Assembly: GCF_000282975.1 (NCBI RefSeq)
Contig: NZ_ALJC01000042.1
Span: 1 to 33,818 of the forward strand
DNA: 33,818 nt
From: Pseudomonas psychrophila HA-4
GTDB lineage: Bacteria > Pseudomonadota > Gammaproteobacteria > Pseudomonadales > Pseudomonadaceae
Direction of reading: 5' to 3'
A model generated the notes under the pieces. It did not search any database, had not been told where the DNA came from, and saw nothing but the letters and a program-made list of their open reading frames with translations. The translations under genes and the position numbers were made by a program. Each line of letters begins with the position of its first letter. The first letter of the stretch is position 1. This document shows positions 17,380 through 26,831 of this stretch, piece after piece.

Positions 17380-20082
17380 TTAGCGTTTCTCGACTTTAGG
17401 CGGCAGTGGCGCAAACAGCGCATCGATGTCGTCGTCTTGCAGTTTCCAGTCTCCGGCGATTCGGTCGTCTAACACGCCCGCAGCCAAATCCGACTTTTCC
17501 TGCTGCAGGTGCTGGATTTTCTCTTCCACGGTGCCGCGCGCAATCATTTTGTACACAAACACCGGTTTTTCCTGGCCAATGCGATAGGCACGGTCGGTGG
17601 CCTGATTTTCAGCGGCCGGGTTCCACCACGGGTCGTAATGAATCACCGTGTCGGCTTCGGTCAGGTTTAATCCCACGCCACCCGCCTTGAGGCTGATCAG
17701 GAAGATTTGCAGTGTGCCGCTCTGAAAATCTTTAACCGGTGCTCGTCGATCACGGGTTTGCCCGGTAAGCAGCGCGTAACGGACATTGCGCTTTTTCAGT
17801 TCCGCTTCGATCAGCCCCAACATCGAGGTGAACTGCGAAAACAGCAGAATGCGTCGACCTTCGGCAAACAGTTCTTCAAGCATCACCATCAGGCTGTCGA
17901 GCTTGCCCGAGGTGCTACCTTTTTTCGGCGGGGTGTCGCTGACCAGTCGCAGGTCACAACACACTTGGCGCAGTTTAAGCAACGCTTCCAGGATGATGAT
18001 CTGGCTACGGCCTACGCCTTTGCGGGTGATTTCGTCGCGGACTTTTTTGTCCATCGCTAAGCGCATGGTTTCGTATACATCGCGCTGCGCTTCGTTGAGA
18101 TCGACCCAATGGATAATCTCGGTTTTCGGTGGCAACTCGGTGGCCACCTGTTCTTTGGTGCGGCGCAACAGAAAGGGTTTGATGCGCGCATTGAGGTGTT
18201 GCAAGCGCTCGTTGTTGCCCTGACGTTCAATCGGCACCCGGTAGTCGCGGTTGAACGCCTTGACGTCGCCCAGCCAGCCGGGCAGCAAGAAGTGAAACAG
18301 CGACCACAACTCGCCCAAATGGTTTTCCAGCGGGGTGCCGCTGAGGCACAGGCGCTGACGTGCGCTGAGTTCGCAGGCTGCCTGTGACGCCTTGCTGCCG
18401 GGATTCTTGATGTACTGCGCTTCGTCCAGGATCAGCACGTGCAGAGGTAGCTTGGCCAAGTGCTCAATGTCCTTGGGCAGCAGTGCGTAGGTGGTCAGTA
18501 TCAGGTCGTAGTCGTTGAGGCGTTCAAAGTGTTTTTTACGCGTTGCGCCATACAGCGCCAGCACGTTGAGTTGCGGGGTGAAGTGCGCGGCTTCGTCCAG
18601 CCAGTTGGGAATCAGGCTGGTTGGCATCACCACCATGGCCGGGCGGTCTAGCCGACCCGCATTTTTTTCGCACAGAATATGCGCCAGAGTTTGCAGGGTT
18701 TTGCCTAGGCCCATGTCGTCCGCAAGAATGCCGCCGACTTCCAGTTGGCGCAGTGACTGCATCCAGCTCAGCCCTTCAAGCTGATAAGGGCGCAGGTTGG
18801 CATTCAAGCCTTCTGGGGCTTCGACGCTGAAGTCTTTGATGTCGCGCAAGCGCTGGGCAAAACCGCGAATGTGCTCGCCGCCCTCCCAGCGCAAGGGCAG
18901 TGCATCCAGCGCATTGAGGCGTGGTGCATCGGCACTTTTGATTCGCAGCGTGGTGGCGCCCGGTTCGCCTAGATAGAACTCGCCCAGCGTCGCCAGTACC
19001 GGCTTCAGACGCCCATACGGCAGGGCCACTTGTAGCGGGCCATGACTGCTGTTCGGCGTGGCCGGGATATTGACCAGAATCAGTTCGTCGTCGCGGCGTT
19101 TGGCGAGTTTTTCGGGGCTCAGGATGTCGGTGTGCGAACGCATCAGGTTCAGCAGAATGGGCAGCAAGCTTAGGCGCTGGCCGTTGACGATTATCCCCAG
19201 TTCTAGGTCGAACCAGTCGTGTTCGGGGGCTTCGTCGACGTTCGCGTACCAGTCTTCGACCGGGCTCAGGTCAAAGCCGAAGTCCTCGTCAATCTGCAAC
19301 TCCCAGCCTTGCTCGCGCAAGCCGGGTATCTGGTTCAGGGTGAAATTGAGCCAGGCGCTGTCGTTGACCATCTCAAACAGCTCGCCAGCACTCTCCGGGA
19401 GGGCTTTGCTCTGGCGGGTCGCAATTTTAAAGCCCAGCACGCGCAACTGTTCGCGAAAGGCATTTTCAGCCTCGGGGTGGCGCTTGACTCGCAGGGTCTG
19501 GTGTTCCTGGCGAATCAGCACGTCGGCATTTTTTTGTCCGCTGACGTACTGCTCCAGGTAGTTGAACGACAGTGCGGCGCGATGTTGGATGTAGCGCTGC
19601 ATTTTGCCGTTACGCGGTTCAAAGGCGCTGAATTCGGCGCTGGCCAGCCACAGGCGCGGTATCGGTTGCACGTCATCGCTCAACACTTCGGGCAGGTTGT
19701 TAGGACGGCGCGAGTCGAGCACAGCCTGGAGTTTTTCCAGAAGCTCGGCGTCCTGGGCGGCAGCGGGGTATTTCAAGGTGTCTTCAATCTTCAGTAATAC
19801 GGCAGCGGTGTGCTTGCAGTTGGTGCGGACGGGGCAGGTGCAGTTCGCGCTCACCAATAGCAGGGTGCCCTTGGCTGACTCGCGTAGTTGAATGGTCTGA
19901 CGGTAAACGTTCTCTGCGGAGCCCTGACAGCTAGCGGTAATCAGGCTGTCGCCGATTTGGGCGATCCTGACACGGTTTTCCCGAGCGTAGCGGCGGCCAC
20001 GCTCCAGGCTTTGCTCTTTGAATCGACTGACCCAAGTCGGTGCGAGCGGCTTGGTCAGTCGGGCGGTCAGGTGCTGAGGCAT
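17380..20082 (-). CDS. SNF2-family DEAD/DEAH helicase with SWIM zinc finger
   Basis: A 900-aa superfamily 2 ATPase of the SNF2/HepA type, expected to translocate on double-stranded DNA; its partner and substrate are not known. An N-terminal SWIM zinc finger has Cys81, Cys83, Cys89 and His91 (CTCPVRTNCKH). A poorly characterised middle region runs to about 430. The ATPase motor follows: DDMGLGKT (455-462), DEAQ (553-556), LSGTPLEN, the helicase-C part with LLFSQFTSML, and the arginine-finger motif QATDRAYRIGQ. It ends with a basic C-terminus. It lies 24 bp downstream of mfd on the same strand, so the two are likely cotranscribed. A recognisable ribosome site is missing before ATG 20082, hinting at coupling. 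Confidence 0.9.
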   Translation of the reverse strand: MPQHLTARLTKPLAPTWVSRFKEQSLERGRRYARENRVRIAQIGDSLITASCQGSAENVYRQTIQLRESAKGTLLLVSANCTCPVRTNCKHTAAVLLKIEDTLKYPAAAQDAELLEKLQAVLDSRRPNNLPEVLSDDVQPIPRLWLASAEFSAFEPRNGKMQRYIQHRAALSFNYLEQYVSGQKNADVLIRQEHQTLRVKRHPEAENAFREQLRVLGFKIATRQSKALPESAGELFEMVNDSAWLNFTLNQIPGLREQGWELQIDEDFGFDLSPVEDWYANVDEAPEHDWFDLELGIIVNGQRLSLLPILLNLMRSHTDILSPEKLAKRRDDELILVNIPATPNSSHGPLQVALPYGRLKPVLATLGEFYLGEPGATTLRIKSADAPRLNALDALPLRWEGGEHIRGFAQRLRDIKDFSVEAPEGLNANLRPYQLEGLSWMQSLRQLEVGGILADDMGLGKTLQTLAHILCEKNAGRLDRPAMVVMPTSLIPNWLDEAAHFTPQLNVLALYGATRKKHFERLNDYDLILTTYALLPKDIEHLAKLPLHVLILDEAQYIKNPGSKASQAACELSARQRLCLSGTPLENHLGELWSLFHFLLPGWLGDVKAFNRDYRVPIERQGNNERLQHLNARIKPFLLRRTKEQVATELPPKTEIIHWVDLNEAQRDVYETMRLAMDKKVRDEITRKGVGRSQIIILEALLKLRQVCCDLRLVSDTPPKKGSTSGKLDSLMVMLEELFAEGRRILLFSQFTSMLGLIEAELKKRNVRYALLTGQTRDRRAPVKDFQSGTLQIFLISLKAGGVGLNLTEADTVIHYDPWWNPAAENQATDRAYRIGQEKPVFVYKMIARGTVEEKIQHLQQEKSDLAAGVLDDRIAGDWKLQDDDIDALFAPLPPKVEKR

Positions 20083-20106
20083 GGGTGTTTCATTGCGCAG
20101 GGCTCA

Positions 20107-23100
20107 TTAGGACGACTTCGGTGTGAGCCGCTCAAACAGCGCCTCAAGGATGTTGAAGCGTTCTTCTGGGCGCTCCATAGGCACCATAAATTTAAACAGG
20201 GTGGCGCCTTCGAACTTGTAGCGGTTGGGTTGGCTTTGGATCAGCTTGATCAAAGTCAGCGGGTCAACCGGTGTGTCGGAAGTAAATTCTATTCGCCCGC
20301 CCTGTGGCCCCGCATCGACTTTTTTGATGCCCAGTTGTTCGGCCTGCAATTTGAGCAGAGTAATGCGTACCAGGTTTTTGGTGGGCTCTGGGAGCAGACC
20401 AAAACGGTCGATCATCTCGACTTGCAAATCCTTGAGGCCGTCTTCATCGCTGGCCGAGGCTATGCGCTTGTAGAGAATCAGGCGGGTGTGCACGTCAGGC
20501 AGATAGGCTTCGGGAATCAACGCAGGCACGCGAAGGTTGATCTCTGGCCCGCCACCCAGCGGCTGGTCGAGGTTGGGCTGTTCGCCCTTGCGAATCGACT
20601 TCACTGCACGCTCAAGCATTTCCATGTACAGGGTAAAACCGACCGCCTGAATCTGGCCGCTTTGGCCGTCCCCAAGTAGCTCGCCTGCGCCACGGATTTC
20701 CAGGTCGTTGGTGGCCAAGACAAACCCGGCACCTAGGTCTTGGGTGTTGGCGATGGCTTCGAGGCGCTTTTGCGCGTCGCCGGTAATTTGCTGGCGCGGT
20801 GGCGTCAGCAGGTAGGCGTAAGCCTGGTGGTGGCTACGCCCCACGCGGCCGCGCAGTTGGTGCAGTTGCGCCAGGCCGAACTTGTCGGCGCGCTCGATGA
20901 TGATGGTGTTGGCGCTCGGCACGTCGATGCCGGTCTCGATGATGGTCGAAGCGATCAGCACGTTAAAGCGCTTGTGATAGAAGTCGCTCATCACCTGTTC
21001 GAGTTCGCGTTCGCGCATCTGGCCGTGGCCAATGCCGATTCGCGCTTCGGGCACCAATGCTGCCAGTTCTGCAGCGCATTTCTCGATGGTTTTGACATCG
21101 TTATGCAGGTAGTACACCTGGCCGCCACGCAGCAATTCCCGCAGCAGAGCCTCTTTAACCGTGCTGTTGTTTTGCTCCATGACGAAGGTGCGTACTGACA
21201 GTCGGCGTGCCGGTGGCGTAGCGATGATCGACAAGTCACGCATACCCGACACCGCCATGTTCAGCGTGCGCGGGATTGGCGTGGCGGTAAGCGTCAGAAT
21301 ATCGACCTCACTGCGCAGCGCCTTAAGCTGTTCTTTCTGGCGAACCCCAAAGCGGTGCTCTTCGTCGATGATCACCAGCCCCAGGTTTTTGATTTTGACG
21401 TCGTCTTGCAGCAGCTTGTGGGTGCCGATCACAATGTCGATCTTGCCTTCAGCTAGGTCAGCCACGGCTTGGTTGATTTCTTTTGCCGACTTGAAGCGGC
21501 TCATCACCTCAACCCGCACCGGCCAATCGGCAAAACGGTCGCGAAAGCTGTTGTAGTGCTGTTGAGCAAGCAAGGTGGTCGGCACCAGAATCGCCACCTG
21601 ACGGCCGCCGTGCACGGCAATAAAGGCGGCGCGCATGGCCACTTCAGTTTTGCCGAAGCCCACGTCGCCACACACCAGGCGATCCATCGGCTTGGGCGAC
21701 AGCATGTCGGCACGCACGGCTTCGATGGTGGTTTGTTGGTCCGGGGTTTCTTCAAACGGGAAGCCGGCGCTGAACGTGGCGTAATCGGCTTTCGGGTCGG
21801 CAAATGCATAGCCTTCGCGAGCCGCACGGCGGGCATAGATGTCGAGTAATTCGGCAGCCACATCGCGCACTTGTTCGGCGGCTTTGCGCTTGGCTTTTTG
21901 CCAGGTCTCAGAGCCCAAGCGATGCAGTGGCGCCAGTTCGTCATCGCTGCCGGTGTAACGGGCGATCAAATGCAGGTTGGCCACCGGCACGTACAGCTTG
22001 GCGCCCTCGGCGTATTCGAGGGTCAGGAACTCGGCGACCTGATTGTCGACTTCCAGCGTGGCCAAGCCTTGATAACGGCCCACGCCGTGGTCGATGTGTA
22101 CCACGGGCGCGCCTTCGCGCAGTTCGGTGAGGTTTTTGATCACCGCATCGTTGTTAACGTCGGTGCGCTTTTCGCGGCGCCGACGCTGCATCACCCGTTG
22201 CCCGAACAGCGGGCTTTCGGCGATCAGCGCCAATGCCGGGTCATCCAGCAACAGGCCTTCATCCAGCGGCGCAATCGTGATCGCCAAACGGTGTTTGCTG
22301 GCGACAAAGTCAGGCCAGCTGTCGACGGTTTTCGGGCGCAGTTTCAAGCGTTCGAGCAGTTCGAGCAGTACTTCACGGCGCCCCGCCGACTCGGCGGTGA
22401 ACAGCACGCGGCCATCAAACTGTTCAAGAAAACCCGACAGTGCGGCCAATGGCTGGTTGGCCTTGGCTTCAATGGCCAGGTTCGGCAGTGGATGGGCCGG
22501 GAAGCGTTCGCGACCGCTGCCGGCGTCGATGTCGTCTTGGCTTGCGACCACGCGCGGCCAATTTTTCAGGCGTGCAAAGCAATCATCAACCGGCAGGAAC
22601 AGTTCGGCCGGGGGCAATAAAGGACGTGATGGATCAATGCGGCGTTCTTCATAGCGGTTACGCACGTCCGACCAGAAATTTTCGGCGGCTTGTTCGATCC
22701 CCGGTAGCGAGAACACTTGGGTGTCGCCCGGCAGGTAGTCAAACAGGGTTGAGGTTTCGTCGAAAAACAGCGGCAAGTAGTACTCGATGCCCGCGGGTGT
22801 GATTCCGCTGGTCAAGTCCTGAAAGATTGGGCAGCGACGGAAGTCGACATCAAACCGCTCGCGAAAGCGTGCCTTGAAGCGGGTCACGGCGTCCTTTTGC
22901 AGCGGGAACTCTCGTGCAGGCAGCAAGCGTACCGATTCGACCTTGTCGATGGAACGCTGGGTTTCTGGGTCGAAAGTGCGCAGGGTTTCGATTTCGTCAT
23001 CGAACAAGTCGATCCGGTAGGGCAGTTTGCTGCCCATCGGGAACAGGTCGATCAGCGCACCGCGCACTGCAAACTCGCCGTGCTCGTACACCGTGTCGAC

Positions 23101-23556
23101 GCAGCGATAGCCGCTGGCTTCGAGGCGAGTGCGCATCTGTTCCACATCCAGCTTCTGCCCAACATCGAGCACCAGGCTGCTACCCAGCAGGAACTTGGTC
23201 GGCGCCAGACGATGTAGGGCGGTAGTGATCGGCACTACCAAAACCCCGTGATCAAGCTCTGGCAGCCGGTACAGGCTGGCGATGCGCTGGGAAATGATGT
23301 CTTGGTGCGGCGAGAACAGGTCGTAGGGCAGGGTTTCCCAGTCAGGGAAATGCAGCACCGGCAGTTCGGGGGCGAAAAACCTCAGTTCCTGCTCAAGGCG
23401 TTCGGCACTTTGGCTGTCGGCGGTCAGGAGCAGGGTGAAGCGCTTGGCGGCGCTGGCAGCTTCGGCAATGGCGAGGCTCAGGGCGGCACCGGGCAGATTG
23501 CTCCAGTGCTGTTTACCTGCCGTAGCAGGAAGTTTGGGTAGACGCAGTACGGGCAC
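20107..23556 (-). CDS. mfd: Transcription-repair coupling factor Mfd
   Basis: ATP-dependent DNA translocase that removes stalled RNA polymerase from lesions and recruits UvrA. Domains in order: UvrB-homology region (SQSAERLEQELRFFAPELPVLHFPDWETLPYD), the RNA polymerase interaction domain with HIDHGVGRYQGL, RecG-like helicase motifs CGDVGFGKTEVAMRAAF and IIDEEHRFGVRQ, motif VI QLRGRVGRSHHQAYAYL, and the C-terminal autoinhibitory domain. I start at GTG 23554-23556 (1149 aa, the length I recall for Pseudomonas Mfd), preceded by GGAG at 11 bases. A longer frame from TTG 23607 is open, but that codon falls within the promoter spacer. It diverges from gap. Confidence 0.95.
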   Translation of the reverse strand: MPVLRLPKLPATAGKQHWSNLPGAALSLAIAEAASAAKRFTLLLTADSQSAERLEQELRFFAPELPVLHFPDWETLPYDLFSPHQDIISQRIASLYRLPELDHGVLVVPITTALHRLAPTKFLLGSSLVLDVGQKLDVEQMRTRLEASGYRCVDTVYEHGEFAVRGALIDLFPMGSKLPYRIDLFDDEIETLRTFDPETQRSIDKVESVRLLPAREFPLQKDAVTRFKARFRERFDVDFRRCPIFQDLTSGITPAGIEYYLPLFFDETSTLFDYLPGDTQVFSLPGIEQAAENFWSDVRNRYEERRIDPSRPLLPPAELFLPVDDCFARLKNWPRVVASQDDIDAGSGRERFPAHPLPNLAIEAKANQPLAALSGFLEQFDGRVLFTAESAGRREVLLELLERLKLRPKTVDSWPDFVASKHRLAITIAPLDEGLLLDDPALALIAESPLFGQRVMQRRRREKRTDVNNDAVIKNLTELREGAPVVHIDHGVGRYQGLATLEVDNQVAEFLTLEYAEGAKLYVPVANLHLIARYTGSDDELAPLHRLGSETWQKAKRKAAEQVRDVAAELLDIYARRAAREGYAFADPKADYATFSAGFPFEETPDQQTTIEAVRADMLSPKPMDRLVCGDVGFGKTEVAMRAAFIAVHGGRQVAILVPTTLLAQQHYNSFRDRFADWPVRVEVMSRFKSAKEINQAVADLAEGKIDIVIGTHKLLQDDVKIKNLGLVIIDEEHRFGVRQKEQLKALRSEVDILTLTATPIPRTLNMAVSGMRDLSIIATPPARRLSVRTFVMEQNNSTVKEALLRELLRGGQVYYLHNDVKTIEKCAAELAALVPEARIGIGHGQMRERELEQVMSDFYHKRFNVLIASTIIETGIDVPSANTIIIERADKFGLAQLHQLRGRVGRSHHQAYAYLLTPPRQQITGDAQKRLEAIANTQDLGAGFVLATNDLEIRGAGELLGDGQSGQIQAVGFTLYMEMLERAVKSIRKGEQPNLDQPLGGGPEINLRVPALIPEAYLPDVHTRLILYKRIASASDEDGLKDLQVEMIDRFGLLPEPTKNLVRITLLKLQAEQLGIKKVDAGPQGGRIEFTSDTPVDPLTLIKLIQSQPNRYKFEGATLFKFMVPMERPEERFNILEALFERLTPKSS

Positions 23557-23593
23557 GGAAGGTTGAGCTCCAAGCGTTGCGACAAAGTTGGCA

Positions 23594-23622
23594 ATTGTAA
23601 CGGTCAAGGGGTTGGCTGTCAG
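23594..23622 (-). promoter_or_regulatory. mfd sigma-70 promoter
   Basis: On the minus strand CTGACA (23617-23622) and TACAAT (23594-23599) are 17 bp apart, each matching five of six consensus bases. The predicted start near 23587 leaves about 31 bases before GTG 23556. Confidence 0.75.
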
Positions 23623-23789
23623 TTACCGTCTTTAAGGAGGCGAGTAAATCAGCGCGTCGCGATGAAAAAGAGTGTTTCAAAGGGTGCTGGTGGGCAATTA
23701 ATCAGGGAGAAAGTCGGTTTGTTAAAAATCTTTTCACCTTAATTTGTTGGAGCTTAATCGTTTCAGTCGTTGTGTGTGACAGGCGTGCA

Positions 23790-23818
23790 TTGCCCATGTC
23801 TGGGCGCAGCGGCATAAT
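23790..23818 (+). promoter_or_regulatory. Probable gap promoter
   Basis: TTGCCC (23790-23795) and CATAAT (23813-23818) are 17 bp apart. A start near 23825 leaves about 33 bases before GTG 23858. The rest of the mfd-gap gap (23623-23789) is AT-rich, and no further operator was recognised. Confidence 0.55.
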
Positions 23819-23857
23819 GTAGCCCCTTTTTTCAGCCCCTACATGTGGAAGGTTCCC

Positions 23858-25306
23858 GTGACTCAGAAGCCCGACCAGTGTCTTGGTGAATGGATCGACC
23901 GTGAAGCACTCGCAGAAGCGATGATTCCGCTTATCGGTCAGCTTTACCGCAATAACAATGTGGTGAGTTCGATCTATGGCCGCAGCCTGATCAACCGTTC
24001 AGTCATTGCGATTCTCAAGGCTCACCGCTTTGCCCGCCATCGCCAGTCTGACGACAGCGAGTTGTCCGTACACGAAACGTTCCCGCTGCTTAAAGCGATG
24101 AGCGAGCTTAAGCTCGGTGCCGCCTCGGTAGATCTGGGCAAGTTGGCTGTCAAGTTCAAGACTCAAGGCAATGGCCGTACTGCTGAGCAGTTCGTGCGTG
24201 AAGAACTGGCCGATGTAGTGGGTCAGCAAAACGCCTCTGCACGCAAAGGCACTGACGTTGTGCTGTACGGCTTCGGTCGTATCGGCCGTCTGCTGGCACG
24301 CATCCTGATCGAAAAGACCGGTGGCGGCGACGGCCTGCGTTTGCGTGCCATTGTTGTGCGCAAAGGCGCCGACAACGATCTGGTTAAGCGCGCAAGCCTG
24401 CTGCGTCGTGACTCGGTACATGGCCCGTTCGATGGCACCATCGTGATCGATGAAGCCAACAACACCATCACCGCGAACGGCAACTTGATCCAAGTTATCT
24501 ACGCGAAAAACCCTACCGAGGTGGATTACACCCAGTACGGCATTCAAAACGCGTTGCTGGTGGACAACACCGGTGTATGGCGTGACGCCGATGGCCTAGG
24601 CCAGCATTTGGCTTGCCCAGGTATCGACCGCGTTGTTCTGACCGCGCCAGGCAAAGGTAAGCTGAAGAACATCGTTCACGGCATCAACCACGGCGAAATC
24701 ACCGCAGACGACAAGATCATCTCGGCGGCATCCTGCACCACCAACGCCATTGTGCCGGTGCTCAAGGCTGTTAACGATAAGTTCGGCATCGTCAACGGTC
24801 ACGTTGAAACCGTTCACTCGTACACTAACGACCAGAACCTGATCGACAACTTCCACAAAGGCGATCGCCGTGGTCGCTCGGCAGCGTTGAACATGGTAAT
24901 TACCGAAACCGGCGCTGCGACCGCTGCGGCCAAGGCATTGCCTGAGCTAGCTGGCAAGCTGACCGGTAACGCGATCCGCGTTCCAACGCCAAACGTGTCG
25001 ATGGCTATCCTCAACCTGAACCTTGAGAAGCCGGCTACCCGTGAAGAAATGAACGAGTACTTGCGTCACATGGCGTTGCACTCCGATTTGCACAAGCAAA
25101 TCGACTTCGTGAGCTCGCAGGAAGTGGTTTCCACTGACTTCGTCGGTTCGCGTCACGCCGGTGTGGTGGATGCTGAAGCGACCATCTGCAATGACAACCG
25201 CGTTGTGCTGTACGTGTGGTACGACAACGAATTCGGTTACAGCTGCCAGGTGGTGCGCGTGATGGAAGACATGGCCGGGGTTAACCCGCCAGCGTTTCCA
25301 CGCTAA
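23858..25306 (+). CDS. gap: Glyceraldehyde-3-phosphate dehydrogenase, long form
   Basis: Oxidises glyceraldehyde-3-phosphate to 1,3-bisphosphoglycerate, or the reverse in gluconeogenesis. The catalytic domain begins at about residue 134 (VVLYGFGRIGRLLARIL), with the active Cys in SAASCTTNAIVPV, His in VETVHSYTND, and the substrate loop VPTPNVSMAILNL. About 130 extra N-terminal residues precede it, with no motif I know; ordinary GAPDH is about 335 aa, this product 482 aa. I chose GTG 23858 because TGGAAGG lies just before it; ATG 23843, five codons upstream (487 aa), has no ribosome site and is a common annotation. The Asp expected at the end of the second Rossmann strand is not evident (AIVVRKGADND), so NADP use is possible. 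Confidence 0.93.
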   Translation: MTQKPDQCLGEWIDREALAEAMIPLIGQLYRNNNVVSSIYGRSLINRSVIAILKAHRFARHRQSDDSELSVHETFPLLKAMSELKLGAASVDLGKLAVKFKTQGNGRTAEQFVREELADVVGQQNASARKGTDVVLYGFGRIGRLLARILIEKTGGGDGLRLRAIVVRKGADNDLVKRASLLRRDSVHGPFDGTIVIDEANNTITANGNLIQVIYAKNPTEVDYTQYGIQNALLVDNTGVWRDADGLGQHLACPGIDRVVLTAPGKGKLKNIVHGINHGEITADDKIISAASCTTNAIVPVLKAVNDKFGIVNGHVETVHSYTNDQNLIDNFHKGDRRGRSAALNMVITETGAATAAAKALPELAGKLTGNAIRVPTPNVSMAILNLNLEKPATREEMNEYLRHMALHSDLHKQIDFVSSQEVVSTDFVGSRHAGVVDAEATICNDNRVVLYVWYDNEFGYSCQVVRVMEDMAGVNPPAFPR

Positions 25307-25324
25307 GCACTCGCTGCAACTAAA

Positions 25325-25355
25325 AACGCCCCGACTGGTTCGGGGCGTTTTTTTT
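25325..25355. terminator. Bidirectional terminator between gap and the MFS gene
   Basis: AACGCCCCGA (25325-25334) pairs perfectly with TCGGGGCGTT (25340-25349) around a 5-base loop, with eight T residues downstream (25348-25355) and five A residues upstream (25322-25326). It can serve the convergent transporter gene as well. Confidence 0.92.
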
Positions 25356-25392
25356 GCGGCATTTAAAAGCCCTGTAGAAGCGAGGTTGCCGC

Positions 25393-26676
25393 TTAAGCTG
25401 CTTGCGCTACACGCAACTCATGCTTGTTACCGCGGAACAACACCACGGTCGCAATCAGGCCCAGAACTGCGGCGCCGGTGAGCCACAAACCGGGTGCTGC
25501 CTTGTTGTCCAGCACGTGGATAAGGTAAGTGCACGCTGCTGGGGTGAAGCCGCCAAAGGTCGCTGTCGCCAAGCTGTAAGCCAGTGAGAAGCCGGTGGTA
25601 CGCACTTCAATCGGCATGATCTCGGTTAGGGCAACCACCATGGCGCCGTTGTACGAGCCATACAGGAACGACAACCACAGCTCCACAATCAGCAAGTGAC
25701 TGAAGCTGGGGTTGGCCACCAGCCATGACAGTGCTGGGTAGGCCGTCAGAATTGCCAGAATGGTCGCCCCGAGCAGCAAGGGTTTGCGACCAACCTTGTC
25801 GGACAGTGCGCCCATGACCGGCAGCCAGAAGAAGTTCGACAGACCAATGCACACAGTGACCAACAGCGCTTCTAAGTCGGTTAGGTGCAGTTCTGCCTTG
25901 CCGAAGGTCGGGGTGTAGGCGGTGATCAGGTAGAACGACACCGTGGTCATGACGACCAATGCCGTGCCGCCCAGCACCAAGCCAAAGTTCTGGCCTATGG
26001 AGGTTACGATTTCACGCAGGGTAGGGTGATGCTTGCGGGCTTCAAACTCAGGTGTTTCTTGCATTGATTTACGAATGACAAAGATCACCGGCACGATCAT
26101 GCAGCCAATCAAAAACGGAATACGCCAGCCCCAGTCACCCATGTCTTCTGGGCTTAACCAGTGGTTGAGGCCTACGCCGAGCAAACCGGCGAACACCACG
26201 GCGGCTTGTTGGCTGGCGGACTGCCAGCTAACGAAGAAACCTTTGCGACCCGGTGTGGCGATTTCCGCCAGGTACACCGATACGCCGCCCAGTTCCACGC
26301 CCGCCGAAAAGCCTTGCAGCAAGCGTCCAAGCAATACCAATAGCGGTGCTGCGACGCCCAAGGTGGCGTAACCCGGTACGCAGGCAATCAGCACGGTGCC
26401 CATGGCCATCAGTGCGAGGGTGATGATCAAGCCTTTGCGACGGCCATGACGGTCGATGTAGGCGCCCAGAAAAATTGCACCCAGTGGGCGCATCAGGAAT
26501 CCTGCACCGAAGGTTGCCAAGGCAAGCATGAGGGATGCGAACGCGCTGTCGCTAGGAAAGAAGGTCTTGGCAATGGCCGTGGCGTAAAAGCCAAAGACCA
26601 TGAAGTCGAACATTTCGAGAAAGTTACCACTGACAACGCGAAAAATCGCCTTGCCTTTGCCCGTACTGGAGGCCAT
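25393..26676 (-). CDS. MFS transporter, citrate/tricarballylate-proton symporter type
   Basis: Inner-membrane transporter of the metabolite:H+ symporter branch of the major facilitator superfamily, 427 aa with about 12 hydrophobic segments. Family features are [25 protein letters not shown] at the N-terminus, the loop 2-3 motif [13 protein letters not shown], the [22 protein letters not shown] segment, and the second-half repeat [14 protein letters not shown]. Sequence style is nearest to CitA/TcuC citrate or tricarballylate carriers, but the substrate cannot be fixed by reading. Start ATG 26676 gives a normal cytoplasmic N-terminus. It is isolated between gap and the chalcone isomerase-like gene, and no catabolic genes flank it. 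Confidence 0.88.
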   Translation of the reverse strand: MASSTGKGKAIFRVVSGNFLEMFDFMVFGFYATAIAKTFFPSDSAFASLMLALATFGAGFLMRPLGAIFLGAYIDRHGRRKGLIITLALMAMGTVLIACVPGYATLGVAAPLLVLLGRLLQGFSAGVELGGVSVYLAEIATPGRKGFFVSWQSASQQAAVVFAGLLGVGLNHWLSPEDMGDWGWRIPFLIGCMIVPVIFVIRKSMQETPEFEARKHHPTLREIVTSIGQNFGLVLGGTALVVMTTVSFYLITAYTPTFGKAELHLTDLEALLVTVCIGLSNFFWLPVMGALSDKVGRKPLLLGATILAILTAYPALSWLVANPSFSHLLIVELWLSFLYGSYNGAMVVALTEIMPIEVRTTGFSLAYSLATATFGGFTPAACTYLIHVLDNKAAPGLWLTGAAVLGLIATVVLFRGNKHELRVAQAA

Positions 26677-26831
26677 CAGAAATCACCCGCTTTTATCTGT
26701 TTTATGCGTAATCCATGTTTTTTACTCGTCCACACTGCAAGATCAAGGCGTACGCCGTTGTGCAAAACAGTTTTGTAACGATATGTGTATCGGTGAGTGT
26801 AGGCAACTTCTGTTACGGCTACACCTCGGCG

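Noticed and set aside
19888..20679. Plus-strand frame spanning the mfd-helicase junction
   Set aside because: Overlaps two well-supported minus-strand genes and has no recognisable protein features.
23605..23607. TTG start codon for mfd
   Set aside because: Lies between the -35 and -10 of the apparent mfd promoter and has no ribosome site.
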